DNA from: Lachnospiraceae bacterium
GTDB lineage: Bacteria > Bacillota > Clostridia > Lachnospirales > Lachnospiraceae
Length of the DNA: 9,554 nucleotides
NCBI GenBank assembly: GCA_900754855.1
Contig: CAAEEI010000219.1
Coordinates: 1-9,554, forward strand
Reading direction: 5' to 3'
Part shown: positions 1 through 6,634 of the stretch, in pieces
Layout: each line of letters begins with the position of its first letter
Position numbering within the stretch: position 1 is the stretch's first letter
Notes under the pieces: generated by a model
The model's database searches: none
What the model saw: only the letters and a program-made list of their open reading frames with translations
What the model was told of the DNA's origin: nothing
Made by a program: the position numbers and the translations under genes

Positions 1-1
1 C

Positions 2-151
2 AATGCCTTCATCAAAATGGTAAAGACGGGGATGGGCTGGGAAAAAGCCAGAGACATCACCCTGGAAACCATGAAGGTGCTGGATGAGGCCAGAAGGCAG
101 ATGGGCATTGTATTTCCGGCAGACAGAAAGAAAAAAACAGAGACAGAATAA
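2..151 (+). CDS. C-terminal end of an unrecognised protein (5' truncated)
   Basis: An open frame runs in from the window edge and gives 49 residues before a TAA at 149-151. The visible tail is helical-looking (KARDITLETMKVLDEARRQM) and ends in a lysine- and glutamate-rich charged stretch (DRKKKTETE). I do not recognise the family from this fragment. The next gene starts 15 bases later, so the two are probably co-transcribed. That makes this the upstream member of the cluster leading into dnaG and rpoD. Codon use and charge pattern look like the neighbouring real genes, which supports the frame, but the function stays open. Confidence 0.6.
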   Translation, partial: NAFIKMVKTGMGWEKARDITLETMKVLDEARRQMGIVFPADRKKKTETE

Positions 152-166
152 GGAAGAAGGGGTAAT

Positions 167-925
167 ATGGCAGGACAAACAGATTTTTTAGAGGCAGTAC
201 AGGAACTGGAGAGAATTGCACAGACCAATGGCAACCGTCTGGACATGGAAGAAATACGGCAGTTTTTTTCCGATATGCAGCTAAAGGAAGAACAGTTGGA
301 TTATCTTTGTCGTTATCTGGAAAGTCATCGTATCTTTATTGAAAACCGGATAGTTCGCAGAAGAAAAGACGAAGAGGATGAGCCGGTGACGACCAGAGAA
401 GATCCGCTGGACGCCGATATGGTAAAAATCTATGAAGAAGAGATTCAAAAAGCCAGTCAGATCAGTGAAGAGCAGGAAAGGCTGCTCATGCGAAAACTGA
501 TGAACGGCGATGAGAATGCCAGAAATCTTCTCATTGAAGCAAATCTTTCCTATGCGACTTTGCTGGCAAAAGAATACACCGGACGGGGCCTTTTACTGAG
601 CGACCTGATTCAGGAATGCAATATCGGCCTGATGATGGCGGTCAATGAATATGAACCGGAACTCCATGGAGATTTCCGTACCTATAAAGAAAAAATCATC
701 CGTAAACATGTGGAGGAAGTCATGACAGAGTATAACCAGTCCACACGTTCCGCCATGAAAATGGCCAGCCGCGTCAACGAGCTGAATGATCTGGCCACGG
801 CTTTTGCCAAAGAGTATGAAAGGGAGGCCAAACCTTCGGAACTGGCAGAACGCATGGCGATTTCGGAAGAAGAAGTCCGTGAATTAATGAAAGTCTCTCT
901 GGATGCCATCGCCGTACTGGAGTAA
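167..925 (+). CDS. Sigma-70-like protein (RpoD paralogue) lacking region 4
   Basis: A 252-residue protein that aligns by eye with the housekeeping sigma factor at 2918-4027. Residues about 1-60 match the RpoD N-terminal region 1.1 pattern. Residues about 83-160 follow regions 1.2 to 2.2, with EANLSYATLLAKEYTGRG and DLIQECNIGL (146-155) corresponding to RpoD EANLRLTVSIAKRYAGRG and DLIQEGNLGL. The latter is the part of sigma that grips the beta-prime clamp helices of RNA polymerase. Where RpoD has FSTYATWWIRQ for -10 melting, this protein has FRTYKEKIIRK (170-180), so the key aromatics are gone. A region 3-like helical segment follows (195-249), and the protein ends there with no region 3.2 finger and no region 4 for -35 contact. 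The ATG at 167 follows a purine-rich site (AGAAGGGG, 155-162). It sits 15 bases after the upstream gene and 84 before dnaG. It may be a core-binding modulator or a highly diverged sigma. The role is inferred; the homology to sigma-70 is firm. Confidence 0.8.
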   Translation: MAGQTDFLEAVQELERIAQTNGNRLDMEEIRQFFSDMQLKEEQLDYLCRYLESHRIFIENRIVRRRKDEEDEPVTTREDPLDADMVKIYEEEIQKASQISEEQERLLMRKLMNGDENARNLLIEANLSYATLLAKEYTGRGLLLSDLIQECNIGLMMAVNEYEPELHGDFRTYKEKIIRKHVEEVMTEYNQSTRSAMKMASRVNELNDLATAFAKEYEREAKPSELAERMAISEEEVRELMKVSLDAIAVLE

Positions 926-942
926 ACGGGAAAATGTCGTTA

Positions 943-956
943 AATTTTGCAAAATT
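943..956. promoter_or_regulatory. 14-bp perfect palindrome upstream of dnaG
   Basis: The sequence AATTTTGCAAAATT is identical to its own reverse complement. It lies in the 84-base gap between the sigma-like gene and dnaG. AT-rich perfect palindromes of this size can be protein-binding operators. No convincing -35/-10 pair was found around it, so a regulatory role is only possible, not shown. Confidence 0.3.
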
Positions 957-1012
957 CGTGCATGAGCTGACGGCTTGCAGCATATATTTAGTAAAGAAGA
1001 AAGAAGGCAGTG

Positions 1013-2794
1013 ATGAGATACGAAGAAGAGTTGATTGAGGAAGTCAGGGAGAAAAACGATATTGTGGATGTGATTTCTTCCTATGTATCCCTGAAAAAAA
1101 AGGGATCTTCCTGGTTTGGTCTTTGCCCGTTTCATAATGAAAAATCACCATCGTTTTCTGTCAGCCGGGATAAGCAGATGTACTATTGCTTTGGCTGCGG
1201 ACAGGGAGGAAACGTCTATACATTTCTGATGGAATATAATCGGATGTCTTTTGTGGAAGCGCTGCAGCAGCTGGCGCAGAGAGCCGGTGTGGAATTACCG
1301 GCAGCGGAGCAGACGGCAGAAGAAAAACGGGAGGCGGATGCCCGGACTGTGCTTAAGGAAATGAACAAGCAGGCGGCAGTGTATTTCCATTATCTTCTCC
1401 ACAGCCGTCGGGGAGAAAAGGCGATGCAGTACCTGAAAAACCGGGGAATCTCCGAAGAGATGATCAAAAGATTCGGTCTGGGGTATGCCGATTTGTACCG
1501 GGACGATCTGTATCAGTATCTGAAAGGAAAAGGGTACACCGATTATCAGATGAAAGAGTCTTCCCTGGTGACCATCGACGCGGTAAAGGGCAGTTACGAT
1601 AAATTTTTTAACCGGGTGATTTTTCCCATTATGGATGTGAACCAGAGGGTCATCGGTTTTGGCGGCCGGGTCATGGGGGATGGAGAACCCAAATACTTAA
1701 ATTCCAGAGAAACTGTGCTGTTTGATAAAGGCAGGAATCTTTACGGATTAAATTATGCCAAAAGGGCAAGAGAGCGTGCCATCATTCTCTGCGAAGGGTA
1801 TATGGATGTCATCTCCTTACATCAGGCAGGGTTTACCAATGCGGTCGCTCCACTGGGAACCGCATTTACACCCAATCAGGCCATGCTGTTAAAACGGTAT
1901 ACCGATGAGGTGATTCTTTCCTTTGACAGTGATGGCGCAGGTGTGAAGGCGGCGCTGCGGGCGCTGCCGATTTTAAGGGAAAATGGATTGAAGGGAAGAG
2001 TACTTTCCATGAAACCCTTTAAAGATCCTGATGAGCTGATTAAAAAGGAAGGACCGGAGGGATACAGAAAACGTCTGGAAGAATCCGAACCGGGAAGAAT
2101 GTTTGAAATGCTGGTTCTTTATGGGCAGTACGACCAGAAAGATCCGGAAAGCCGGACAGAATGTATTCATGCCATTGCTAAAAATCTGGCGCAGATAGAA
2201 GAAGCTGTAGAGAGACAGGCCTATCTGTCCGCAGCCGCCAATCGATTTATGATCGGGCAAAAGGATCTGGAAAATCTGGTGAATCACTATGGCAGAAATT
2301 ATCAGTATGAAAGAGTCAACGCGCAATACAAAAAAGAACCGGAAACCAGAGAAAAGAAAAAAGAAAAAAGAGAAAATTATCACCAGCAGCCCCAGCGTAT
2401 TTTACTGACCTGGCTTACGGAGCATCCGGAGATTTATCCGCTGGTTCGGCCTTATGTCAGCGCTGATGACTTTCTTACTCCGCTTTATCATGCCGTTGCG
2501 CTCATGCTTTTTGCACAACTGGAACAGGGAGAAACGGTTAATCCCGCCCGGATCATGAATCAGTTTACCGAAGTGGAAGAGCAAAAAGAAGTGGCGGCAT
2601 TGTTTAACACTCATCTGCAATATGAAGCTTCTCTGGAAGACCGGGGAAAGGTGCTGACAGATGTGGTGAAAAAGATCCGTCTGGCCAGTCTGGAAGACGC
2701 CATGGTGCATACCAGCGATATTCTCAAGTGGCAGGAACTCATCGGACAGAAAAATAAAATACAAAAGCTGAATATCCGTCTGGCGAATGAATGA
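1013..2794 (+). CDS. dnaG: DNA primase DnaG
   Basis: DnaG makes the short RNA primers for lagging-strand synthesis and works with the replicative helicase at the fork. The protein has about 593 residues, the usual length. Its N-terminal CHC2 zinc-binding domain shows Cys38, His41, Cys59 and Cys62 in CPFH...CFGCG. The catalytic core follows, including the FGGR motif and a TOPRIM fold with Glu261 in CEGYMDV and Asp305/Asp307 in SFDSDGAG as metal ligands. A charged linker (about 434-461, rich in Lys and Glu) leads to a C-terminal helical domain of the kind that binds DnaB-type helicase. The start is taken at ATG 1013, five bases after AAGAAGG; a GTG one codon earlier (1010) is possible but too close to that site. 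rpoD follows 123 bases later with no terminator, matching the classical dnaG-rpoD arrangement. Confidence 0.97.
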   Translation: MRYEEELIEEVREKNDIVDVISSYVSLKKKGSSWFGLCPFHNEKSPSFSVSRDKQMYYCFGCGQGGNVYTFLMEYNRMSFVEALQQLAQRAGVELPAAEQTAEEKREADARTVLKEMNKQAAVYFHYLLHSRRGEKAMQYLKNRGISEEMIKRFGLGYADLYRDDLYQYLKGKGYTDYQMKESSLVTIDAVKGSYDKFFNRVIFPIMDVNQRVIGFGGRVMGDGEPKYLNSRETVLFDKGRNLYGLNYAKRARERAIILCEGYMDVISLHQAGFTNAVAPLGTAFTPNQAMLLKRYTDEVILSFDSDGAGVKAALRALPILRENGLKGRVLSMKPFKDPDELIKKEGPEGYRKRLEESEPGRMFEMLVLYGQYDQKDPESRTECIHAIAKNLAQIEEAVERQAYLSAAANRFMIGQKDLENLVNHYGRNYQYERVNAQYKKEPETREKKKEKRENYHQQPQRILLTWLTEHPEIYPLVRPYVSADDFLTPLYHAVALMLFAQLEQGETVNPARIMNQFTEVEEQKEVAALFNTHLQYEASLEDRGKVLTDVVKKIRLASLEDAMVHTSDILKWQELIGQKNKIQKLNIRLANE

Positions 2795-2917
2795 CAGTGC
2801 GTCTGTGGTCACCCTTCGTCATACATCAATATACGCAGGAATAATTGAGAAAAAAATGGTTAGACTTTACCTAAAACAGGGAAGAGTCCCAAAAGTAAAA
2901 GATTTGGAGGGCGTATT

Positions 2918-4027
2918 TTGGACAGGGAAGAACAGACTTTCAACAGACAATTAAACGTTTTGTGTGACAGGGCAAAGAAAAATAAAAACGTACTGGAGTT
3001 ACGGGAAATTAAAGAAGGATTTCGGGATATTCCTCTGGCGCCATCCCGGCTTGAGCAGATTATCCTGCTGTTGGAAAAACAGGGCATCGATGTTCTTACC
3101 ATGTCGGAAGAGGCAGAGGAAGAGATGGAAGAAGAACTGCTCAGTCCCCAGGAGGAAGTGGAAAGCGCGCTGCATCTGATGGACTCGGAAAAGGTCTCCA
3201 TGGAAGATCCTGTGCGGATGTACCTGAAGGAGATTGGAAAAATTCCCCTGCTTAAACCGGAAGAAGAAATTGCGCTGGCCAAACGCATGGAAGAAGGGGA
3301 TCTTCAGGCAAAAAAAAGACTTTCAGAAGCAAATTTACGTCTTACCGTCAGCATTGCCAAACGCTATGCCGGACGGGGGATGCAGTTCCTTGATCTGATT
3401 CAGGAAGGAAATTTGGGACTGATCAAAGCCGTGGACAAGTTTGATTATCGAAAAGGATATAAATTCAGCACCTACGCGACCTGGTGGATCCGGCAGTCAA
3501 TCACCCGGGCCATTGCCGATCAGGCAAGAACCATACGTATCCCGGTGCATATGGTGGAGACGATCAACCGGGTAAACCGGGCAAAAAGGGCGCTTTTGCA
3601 GGAAAAGGGAAGAGAACCGACGCCGGAAGAAGTGGCAAAACGTATGGACATGCCCGTAGAACGTATTCTGGAGATTTCAAAAATCTCACAGGAACCGGTT
3701 TCTCTGGAAACACCTATTGGCGAGGAAGAAGACAGCCATCTCGGTGATTTTATCCAGGATGAACACATTCCTGTTCCGGCAGAGGAAGCCACCCATGCCC
3801 TCCTCAGAGAACAGCTTTCCGAGGTGATGGATACCCTTTCAGAACGGGAGCAGAGGGTGCTGGCGCTTCGCTTTGGTCTGGAAGATGGCAAGCCTCATAC
3901 GCTGGAAGAGGTGGGAAAGGACTTTCAGGTAACGAGAGAACGGATCCGCCAGATTGAAGCCAAGGCGCTGCGAAAGCTGCGTCATCCGACCAGAAGCCGG
4001 AAACTGCGGGATTTTCTGGAAGAATAG
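2918..4027 (+). CDS. rpoD: Housekeeping RNA polymerase sigma factor RpoD (SigA)
   Basis: A primary sigma factor of 369 residues that directs RNA polymerase to ordinary promoters. Region 1.1 is short (about 1-65), followed by an acidic stretch (EEAEEEMEEE). Region 1.2 is DPVRMYLKEIG (97-107). Region 2 contains the core-binding DLIQEGNLGL (159-168) and the -10 melting motif FSTYATWWIRQ (183-193). Region 3 contains IPVHMVETINR. Region 4 has the -35 helix-turn-helix VTRERIRQIEAKALRKLR (338-355). The length is like SigA of Bacillus (about 370) and much shorter than the Escherichia coli form. The start is a TTG at 2918, seven bases after TTGGAGG (2904-2910). The 123-base gap after dnaG contains a weak promoter-like pair (TGGTCA at 2806, TATACG at 2830, 18-base spacer), which is not strong enough to annotate. 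trmK follows 68-71 bases downstream. Confidence 0.97.
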   Translation: MDREEQTFNRQLNVLCDRAKKNKNVLELREIKEGFRDIPLAPSRLEQIILLLEKQGIDVLTMSEEAEEEMEEELLSPQEEVESALHLMDSEKVSMEDPVRMYLKEIGKIPLLKPEEEIALAKRMEEGDLQAKKRLSEANLRLTVSIAKRYAGRGMQFLDLIQEGNLGLIKAVDKFDYRKGYKFSTYATWWIRQSITRAIADQARTIRIPVHMVETINRVNRAKRALLQEKGREPTPEEVAKRMDMPVERILEISKISQEPVSLETPIGEEEDSHLGDFIQDEHIPVPAEEATHALLREQLSEVMDTLSEREQRVLALRFGLEDGKPHTLEEVGKDFQVTRERIRQIEAKALRKLRHPTRSRKLRDFLEE

Positions 4028-4057
4028 ACAGCGGAAAACAGACAGAAAGAAAAACGG

Positions 4058-4087
4058 AAAAAAGTACGGACAAAAAAAGTACGGACA
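4058..4087. repeat. Perfect 15-bp tandem duplication between rpoD and trmK
   Basis: The unit AAAAAAGTACGGACA occurs twice back to back (4058-4072 and 4073-4087) with no mismatch. It fills most of the gap between rpoD and trmK and ends inside the Shine-Dalgarno region of trmK (AAGGAGA, 4087-4093). The likely cause is slippage or a small tandem duplication. A change in copy number would alter the rpoD-trmK spacing but leave the core of the ribosome-binding site intact. Confidence 0.9.
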
Positions 4088-4098
4088 AGGAGAAAATG

Positions 4099-4848
4099 AT
4101 GGAGTTATCAAAACGACTATATACCGTGGCCTCGGCGGTGTCCCTGGGATGCCGGGTGGCCGATATTGGTACAGATCATGGGTACATCCCCATTTATCTG
4201 GTAAAAAATAAATATGCCCCCCGGGCTTTTGCCATGGATGTCAATCAGGGGCCTCTGGAGCGAGCCAGAGAACACATTCTGGAAGAAGGACTGACCAGTC
4301 AGATCGAGACCCGGTTAAGCAACGGCCTGTTGCAGCTTGAACCGGAAGAAGTGGATGCGGTGGTGATCGCCGGAATGGGAGGAAGTCTCATCTGCCGTAT
4401 ACTGGAAACCAGTCCGGAATTTTTACAGACCGGCAAAGAACTGATTTTACAGCCGCAGTCGGAGTGGTTTAAAGTGCGGCATCTGTTACATCGCCGGGGA
4501 TATTCCATAAAAAAGGAATGGTTTTTAGAAGAAGAAGGAAAATATTATGTGGTCATAAAAGGCTGTCCGCTGCCGGAAGGAGAGACAGAGCGCTATGAAG
4601 ATGAATTTTCTTATGTGTATGGAAAACTTCTTTTGGACGAGAGGAATCCGGTCCTGCTTGCCTACATGCAAAAGGAATGTGCGAAAAAAGAATCCATCCT
4701 TGCACAGATGAAGGCGCAGACAGAGGAAAAAGAGACAGAGGATAATCCGGCCGACGCAATCCGAAAGGAAAAACGTGGACGGAGAATGGGAGAACTGGAA
4801 GAAGAAATCAAAATTTGCAGAGCATATATTCATGGGGCTGATTCCTGA
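4099..4848 (+). CDS. trmK: tRNA (adenine(22)-N(1))-methyltransferase TrmK
   Basis: This enzyme transfers a methyl group from S-adenosylmethionine to N1 of A22 in tRNA; the family includes Bacillus subtilis TrmK (YqfN). The protein has about 249 residues. The Rossmann-type domain begins with the SAM motif VADIGTDHGYIPIYL (from residue 20), followed by an acidic residue in AMDVNQGPL (Asp47) and the signature VVIAGMGG (88-95), then LQPQSE. A charged, helical C-terminal arm (about 170-245) is typical of the family and probably forms a coiled-coil-like tail for tRNA binding. The start is chosen at ATG 4099, which is five bases from AAGGAGA (4087-4093); the adjacent ATG at 4096 is only two bases away. 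The gene follows rpoD in the same direction, an order common in Firmicutes. Its TGA stop lies in the loop region of the terminator hairpin. Confidence 0.94.
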   Translation: MELSKRLYTVASAVSLGCRVADIGTDHGYIPIYLVKNKYAPRAFAMDVNQGPLERAREHILEEGLTSQIETRLSNGLLQLEPEEVDAVVIAGMGGSLICRILETSPEFLQTGKELILQPQSEWFKVRHLLHRRGYSIKKEWFLEEEGKYYVVIKGCPLPEGETERYEDEFSYVYGKLLLDERNPVLLAYMQKECAKKESILAQMKAQTEEKETEDNPADAIRKEKRGRRMGELEEEIKICRAYIHGADS

Positions 4849-4874
4849 CAGGAATCAGGCCCCGGTTTCATTTT
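4834..4874 (+). terminator. Hairpin terminator at the convergent end of trmK and the FUSC gene
   Basis: The left arm at 4834-4846 (GGGGCTGATTCCT) pairs with 4850-4863. There are 13 base pairs, a single bulged G at 4858 and a three-base loop. A T-rich run follows on the plus strand (GGTTTCATTTT). The trmK stop (4846-4848) and the complementary-strand stop of the FUSC gene (4855-4857) both fall inside the hairpin. The T-run is better for plus-strand transcripts, so it is annotated as the trmK terminator. It may also slow or end minus-strand transcription. Confidence 0.75.
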
Positions 4875-5934
4875 GCAGACTTTTGTGTGAGAAGAAACCG
4901 CGAATCTGTTCGCTGAGCTGGCAAAAGAGGCGGTCAAATCCCAGAGAATACAGTGAACCGAAAAGATTTGTGATCATGCGAAGGAAAATGGCTGCGGGCA
5001 GACCAAAAGCCTCGGTGGCGATGGCCAGTGCGCCAAAAGTGTTAAAAACGGTCTGCCATGCATAGCCTGCGGAATAGCCTACCCCGATGCCGCCGATGAT
5101 GCCGATGAAAGCATAGAGGCTTTTTGGCAGAAAATGATACAAAAGAAGAAAAATACCGCAGCCAAGGAGGTTAAAAGGGGCTCTTCGTTTTACCCGGTAA
5201 GTCATATCTGTGGTAAAGGGAAGGAGTACAGACATGGATGCGATCCCGATCCACATGACCCGGGGAAGGTGGAGAAGGGAACCGATGAGCATGGCGCTGG
5301 ACAGGCCCAGGGTCAGACGGAGATACCATTGATTTCTGGTGGAAGTCCAGTGAAATTCTTCAAAAAGATGGCGGAATCCCCGTTTGAAGGTACGATTTTT
5401 ATGGGTATGCCAGAACACGCCGGCACAGAGGATGGCGCTGACTGCCAGACCCAGAAGCCGCAGCTGATAATCCCGTCCGCTGACATCATATCCCTGTAAT
5501 AGCAGATAGGCCAGAACAAAAGTCGAGTGATTGGACATGACGACGTTGTGGCAGCATAAAAACAGAATGCTGAAAATACAGAGCAGATTGAGGAAAAAAG
5601 CAGGGAAAGGCCCCACGAGGTTGGAGGCTTTAGGGCCGATGGCCAAAATTCCGAAAATACAGAAAATGACCCCGATACTATGGGACGTTTTAATTCCAAA
5701 ATCCACCTGACGTAAAACCATGACGGCAAGAAGAGCGCTGACGCCCACCACGCTGTTGGCCGAACCAAAGAGCCGGCTGTAGATGGTAACTACGGCAAAA
5801 CAAAAAGCGACGACCAGATAGACCTTAAAATTATAAATCAAAATATGGCGTCTTTTTTCTTTTTTATCCTGTGTTGTCTGAATCAGTTGTTTTGAACCCA
5901 GAGAACTTAATTGCAGTTCATCATAAAAACGCAA
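4855..5934 (-). CDS. FUSC-family integral membrane protein (putative efflux/export)
   Basis: A membrane protein of about 359 residues made of two hydrophobic halves (about 34-175 and 205-335 from the TTG start). The halves are separated by a basic, helical cytoplasmic linker (HKNRTFKRGFRHLFEEFHWTS). Each half contains about five or six membrane segments. This layout, with the charged RVKRRAPFNLLG turn in the second half, fits the FUSC (fusaric acid resistance-like) superfamily, which is linked to export of aromatic acids or other small molecules. The substrate here is unknown. The likely start is TTG at 5934 (MRFYDELQLSS), preceded by AGAAAGGA at good spacing. An in-frame ATG at 5961 has no visible ribosome-binding site. 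It lies 44 bases downstream of the MarR-type gene on the same strand, which suggests one operon under that regulator. The stop is shared with the terminator hairpin. Confidence 0.78.
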   Translation of the reverse strand: MRFYDELQLSSLGSKQLIQTTQDKKEKRRHILIYNFKVYLVVAFCFAVVTIYSRLFGSANSVVGVSALLAVMVLRQVDFGIKTSHSIGVIFCIFGILAIGPKASNLVGPFPAFFLNLLCIFSILFLCCHNVVMSNHSTFVLAYLLLQGYDVSGRDYQLRLLGLAVSAILCAGVFWHTHKNRTFKRGFRHLFEEFHWTSTRNQWYLRLTLGLSSAMLIGSLLHLPRVMWIGIASMSVLLPFTTDMTYRVKRRAPFNLLGCGIFLLLYHFLPKSLYAFIGIIGGIGVGYSAGYAWQTVFNTFGALAIATEAFGLPAAIFLRMITNLFGSLYSLGFDRLFCQLSEQIRGFFSHKSLQNETGA

Positions 5935-5970
5935 AAAAACACATCCTTTCTGAAAAATCATGGGGAAAAC

Positions 5971-5996
5971 GAAGCCGGTTAAAGGGAACCGGATTC
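5971..5996 (-). terminator. Possible attenuator hairpin between the MarR and FUSC genes
   Basis: On the minus strand, GAATCCGGTT (5996-5987) pairs with AACCGGCTTC (5980-5971). There is one internal mismatch and a six-base loop, and the hairpin is followed by GTTTTCCCC. The MarR-type stop codon (5979-5981) lies in the hairpin. The T-run is short, so termination is probably partial if it occurs. It could lower expression of the downstream membrane protein relative to the regulator. Confidence 0.35.
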
Positions 5997-6461
5997 ATCC
6001 GTCCATGCGCGGTTGGCTTTTTCAATGAGGGAGAGGGAGCAGGAAAAATCTTCTGCGCCCAGAACTTCCTTCAAATGATAAAATGGTGCAAGATAGTAAT
6101 GATACGTGTTATCCAGCTCCTGTTTGCCGGCTGTGGTAATCCGAAGAGAATAGCTTCGCTGATCCTCCTGATCATGCACTTTCACCAGAAGTTTTTTACG
6201 GTCAAGCTGATCGAGAAGACGGCTGACGGTGGTTTTACTGATGCCCATTTGCTGATGGAGGAAAAGCGGGGTGATCGGATTTTGAGCCAGGGCGACCCGA
6301 AAAAGGAGGTCGATTTCCTGGGCGGAAGTCAGAGAATGTTTTGTGGATTTGCGGACGTAATGACTGGTAAAAAGTCGTATGGCGCCCAGTTGTTCCATGG
6401 AAATCCGCCAGTGGGGATCGACGGTGGAAGCGGCTGGATGAAACGTAGTGGAATGGTGCAT
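5979..6461 (-). CDS. MarR-family transcriptional regulator
   Basis: A 160-residue winged helix-turn-helix protein. The HTH spans about residues 62-92 (ITPLFLHQQMGISKTTVSRL and the following helix), and the wing DQEDQRSYSLRITTAGK (97-113) matches the family's D-R-R-S...L-T-x-G pattern. Helices before and after would form the dimer interface and ligand pocket. The start is chosen at ATG 6461 because AAAGGAG lies seven bases upstream. An in-frame ATG at 6482 would add seven residues but has no ribosome-binding site and overlaps the operator. It is followed by the FUSC membrane gene, the usual arrangement of a MarR repressor with the transporter it controls. A 23-bp inverted repeat upstream suggests autorepression. 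The ligand is unknown; phenolic or other small aromatic compounds are plausible from family knowledge only. Confidence 0.9.
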   Translation of the reverse strand: MHHSTTFHPAASTVDPHWRISMEQLGAIRLFTSHYVRKSTKHSLTSAQEIDLLFRVALAQNPITPLFLHQQMGISKTTVSRLLDQLDRKKLLVKVHDQEDQRSYSLRITTAGKQELDNTYHYYLAPFYHLKEVLGAEDFSCSLSLIEKANRAWTDESGSL

Positions 6462-6481
6462 GGGGAACTCCTTTTCTGTCA

Positions 6482-6504
6482 TATAGTTTACTTTATGAAC
6501 TATA
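6482..6504 (-). promoter_or_regulatory. Candidate MarR operator overlapping a -10 element
   Basis: The arms TATAGTT (6482-6488) and AACTATA (6498-6504) are perfect inverted repeats around a nine-base centre, about 21 bases upstream of the chosen MarR start. Dyads of this length and AT-rich character are typical MarR-family sites. Read on the minus strand, one arm contains TATAGT, a plausible -10 box, so bound repressor would block polymerase. No good -35 box is visible at the matching distance, so the promoter itself is uncertain. Confidence 0.65.
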
Positions 6505-6510
6505 AGGGGA

Positions 6511-6562
6511 AAGAAAAAACAGTCTGTTTAACAGGCTGAAGAAAAAGTCTGGACAGAGGCTG
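6511..6562. repeat. Imperfect tandem repeat with weak hairpins, upstream of the MarR gene
   Basis: Copy A (6511-6538) and copy B (6539-6562) share the blocks AAGAAAAA, GTCTG and GGCTG in the same order, differing by a three-base insertion and a variable centre. On the minus strand each copy reads as a weak hairpin ending in a T-rich run, and copy A ends in TTTTTTCTTT. They lie downstream of rnpB and upstream of the MarR operator. They may therefore act as back-up terminators insulating the regulator from rnpB transcription. Confidence 0.5.
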
Positions 6563-6616
6563 TTTTATTTTACTGTGCTGGTTAAAAATGAACCTGACGC
6601 TGCGCAGGCATTCTTT

Positions 6617-6634
6617 CGAAAAAATCAGAGCCGG
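6617..6634 (-). terminator. rnpB terminator (P1 3' strand plus T-run)
   Basis: On the minus strand, CCGGCTCTGA (6634-6625) is the 3' strand of the P1 stem of RNase P RNA and is followed directly by TTTTTT. P1 can pair with CAGAGTCGG at the 5' end, but that partner is about 350 bases away. The T-run therefore marks the likely transcript end, with exact 3' processing unknown. Confidence 0.5.

Noticed and set aside
1973..2383. A minus-strand frame of 136 codons inside dnaG
   Set aside because: It is the complement of the Lys/Glu-rich dnaG linker, giving a Phe-rich artefact with no domain.
2806..2835. TGGTCA-18-TATACG promoter-like pair before rpoD
   Set aside because: Each box matches only four of six consensus positions and the spacer is not ideal; pairs this weak arise often by chance.
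2885..2910. Small stem (GGGA...TCCC) before rpoD
   Set aside because: Only four base pairs and no T-run, so it is not a terminator or a credible riboswitch.
5871..6539. A 222-codon plus-strand frame across the MarR gene
   Set aside because: It lies antisense to a clear MarR winged-helix protein, runs through its operator, has no known motif and no ribosome-binding site of note.
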